DNA of 64,000 nt. Source: Microvelia longipes (Eukaryota; Arthropoda; Insecta; Hemiptera; Veliidae). Positions 62,545 through 64,000 of this stretch are shown piece by piece; positions within the stretch are counted from its first letter, which is position 1, and the number at the start of each line of letters is the position of its first letter. Position numbers and translations under genes: made by a program. The stretch is from assembly GCA_018340805.1 (NCBI GenBank), contig JACMZG010000008.1, positions 11,152,782-11,216,781 on the forward strand, given 5' to 3'. The notes beneath the pieces were generated by a model that was given only the letters and a program-made list of their open reading frames with translations, searched no databases and had not been told where the DNA came from.

Positions 62545-62962
62545 GACGCTGTGGTCCGCATGTCAGGCAACTAACCTTTTTAATGCGTGTTTCCGTACCT
62601 AACAATTCATTTTTTTTTTCATAACTTGAGCAGTTACTCAATTATCAATCACTACTCTTAACTCATTTTTTCTTTATATTTTTTCAAAGAAAATGTGCTA
62701 AAAACTTTAAAAACACGACCTGAGCATTAAAATAGTGCTAATAATGGTGTATAATACCAATTTTAGAGGCATAGTTTTGTATAGCCAACATGATAATTGT
62801 GCGCATTTCCTTGGAAAAATACAGAAGAAATGAGTAACGAGTGCTTGATTATTGAGTAATTGCTCAAGTTATGAAGCATAAACCGGAACCTTAAGTAAAT
62901 GTTGTTAAGCACGGAAACACGCATTCTAGAGGAAATTCGCCGGACATGCGGACCACCGAGCC
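62545..62962. mobile_element. MITE family M, copy with both arms
   Basis: The left arm GTGGTCCGCATGTCAGGC, GCGTGTTTCCGTACCTAACA and CTTGAGCAGTTACTCAATTA is the inverse of the right arm TGAGTAATTGCTCAAGTTAT, CATAAACCGG, GCACGGAAACACGCATTC and GACATGCGGACCACC. The arms are about 150 bases. The minus-strand 78-codon frame here is not a gene. Confidence 0.8.
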
Positions 62963-63003
62963 AGATTTCTTTAATATGCCTAATTTTATATTTTAGCAAT
63001 ATT

Positions 63004-63320
63004 GCGAGCGAAGCAAGTGCATACGTAAGTTACTTATTAGACTACTATAACTACGTAGTTATAGTAGTCTAATAAGTAACTTAGCGATCTTATTAATCTA
63101 GCGAGCGAAACGAACCTCTTTTCTTACATGTACACACATATTTATATCAATTTAGCGAGCAAAACGAGGCCATTTTAATACACCTTATTCTATATTTTTG
63201 CAATCTAGCGAGCAGACCGAGCCTCTAATTTCCATGCATCAAAATGATCTTCAAAATTCGAAGCGAGCAAAGCTAGCCCTTTTTATAATTAAATTCTTAG
63301 CAATTTAGATAGCGAAGTTA
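63004..63320. repeat. ~54-bp degenerate array with AGCGAGC motif
   Basis: AGCGAGCRAAACGAGCC-like motifs occur at 63004, 63100, 63154, 63207, 63262 and 63311 with spacing of 49-55 bases after the first interval. The motif echoes the GAGCGAAGCGAG of repeat R. The wider first interval contains the palindrome listed next. Confidence 0.75.
63026..63083. repeat. Perfect 58-bp palindrome
   Basis: The left half, beginning TAAGTTACTTATTAGACTAC, and the right half are exact reverse complements over 29 bases each, meeting at AACTAC|GTAGTT with no spacer. Pairing fails at the next position outward. Confidence 0.95.
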
Positions 63321-63540
63321 ACCTTATTTTTAGGCTATTGATCATAGTCACTATTGCTCTATTATATTGACCATAATCTTGTGCGCGAAAAGAACGATTT
63401 TTGATTTTTATTATATTTGTTTCAAAGTTTGTTATGATCAGGTCTATGCTACTGATTCAGATGATTCTTCCAGATTCTCTAATATCATAGCTTTCCACTA
63501 AGACAACAGGGTTAAAAGCAATGAGATTTAGCGGGCTGTC

Positions 63541-63712
63541 AACTGACTTTAGCCGTGTGTTATACGATAGTAGTGCTTGATAATGCAGTAACTGCTCATG
63601 TTATACAGAATAAACCGGATCCTTAAGCAAGAAATGGATTGTTAAGCAGAAACACGCATTCCAAAAGAAATTCACCCGACATGCGGACCACCTGGCGCTG
63701 GTTAATTTATAT
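63541..63712 (+). mobile_element. MITE family M half copy with Tc1-MITE-like end
   Basis: AATAAACCGGATCCTTAAGC, GCAGAAACACGCATTCC and GACATGCGGACCACC match the right arm at 62840-62956. On its left, GACTTTAGCCGTGTGTTATA resembles the terminal repeat of the MITE at 32148-32309. The left arm of family M is missing. Confidence 0.6.
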
Positions 63713-63739
63713 AATATAAAAACCAATAAAAAAAATATC

Positions 63740-63805
63740 GATCCTACCAAGATTCGAACCCAGGTACTCTAAGTGTTCGTATCCACTCTGTACCACTCTT
63801 ACTCA
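63740..63805 (-). mobile_element. tRNA-like sequence (SINE head), minus strand
   Basis: The minus strand reads GTGGTACAGAGTGGATACG (A-box-like) and CCTGGGTTCGAATCTTGGTA (T-arm/B-box-like). The order fits a tRNA-derived promoter, but an intact tRNA fold is not visible. Confidence 0.5.
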
Positions 63806-63888
63806 AATCACAGGCCCAAAAACATCGAAAACGACTCCCCATTTGAAATGTGTTGTTTAACAGTCGTTTTAGGTATTCTGGTAATTAA

Positions 63889-63965
63889 TTGACCACAGTT
63901 TTTTCGACTTTTTGGTCACTTGGAGTGGTCGTATCAACTTTGGACCGGTTTTATTTGATTCAGCG
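63889..63965. repeat. Dispersed repeat, second copy
   Basis: Matches 47810-47885 (TTCGACTTTTTGGTCACTTG, AGTGGTCGTATC, GGACCGGTTTTATTTGATT). It appears to run off the window's end. Confidence 0.75.
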
Positions 63966-64000
63966 CCGAAAGTCGAACCAAAGTCGCGGCGAAAAGTATA

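Overview
The window is strongly AT-rich, intron-rich eukaryotic DNA, most likely from an insect. Three things support this: a spliced ecdysteroid-kinase-like (EcKL/CHK-kinase) gene, remnants of BEL/Pao and non-LTR retrotransposons, and abundant SINEs, MITEs and (TA)n/(CA)n microsatellites. I cannot name the species. There is no sign of bacterial organisation, CRISPR, rRNA operons or intact tRNA genes. Most open frames in the window are chance or repeat-derived.

The only host gene I can support lies on the + strand at 10795-35658. Four coding exons (10795-10960, 23882-24150, 32387-32710, 35362-35658) join with consistent phase (1, 0, 0) into a 351-residue EcKL protein. It carries the HGDFWTNN catalytic motif and an IDLQ version of the usual DFQ motif. 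The introns are 12.9, 8.2 and 2.7 kb and hold most of the repeats between 11 and 35 kb: an inverted-repeat hairpin, a hAT-type MITE with an 8-bp target duplication, a tRNA-derived SINE, a MITE nested in an older dispersed repeat, a 5S-rRNA-like sequence, a TA-duplicating Tc1-type MITE, a four-unit tandem array and long TA tracts.

Left of the gene (1-10.3 kb): a 68-bp tandem array, microsatellites, partial copies of two dispersed families, a GC-rich block with three adjacent hairpins, and a MITE at 10310-10590 just upstream of the first exon.

Right of the gene (36-64 kb) is repeat-dominated. It holds inverted-repeat MITEs (37.9, 38.7, 40.3, 43.0, 57.0 and 62.5 kb), tandem arrays (39.4, 40.8, 42.1 and 63.0 kb), a decayed BEL/Pao integrase region (44.39-45.50 kb) and two C-terminal fragments of non-LTR retrotransposons (50.64 and 58.2 kb). 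It also holds a complete SINE with a 13-16 bp target duplication (59.5-60.05 kb) and a large nested foldback of about 3.8 kb (53.12-56.91 kb).

The most useful new observations are: (i) the SINE and the 50.6-kb LINE fragment share their 3' tail, suggesting a SINE/LINE partnership; (ii) one dispersed family, called R here, recurs at least six times and has been broken by a LINE in one copy and by a MITE in another; (iii) the 53-57 kb foldback, which is either an unusual composite element or an assembly artefact; (iv) a 5S-derived sequence in intron 2; (v) a perfect 58-bp palindrome inside a ~54-bp tandem array. I found no evidence of a new multi-gene system.
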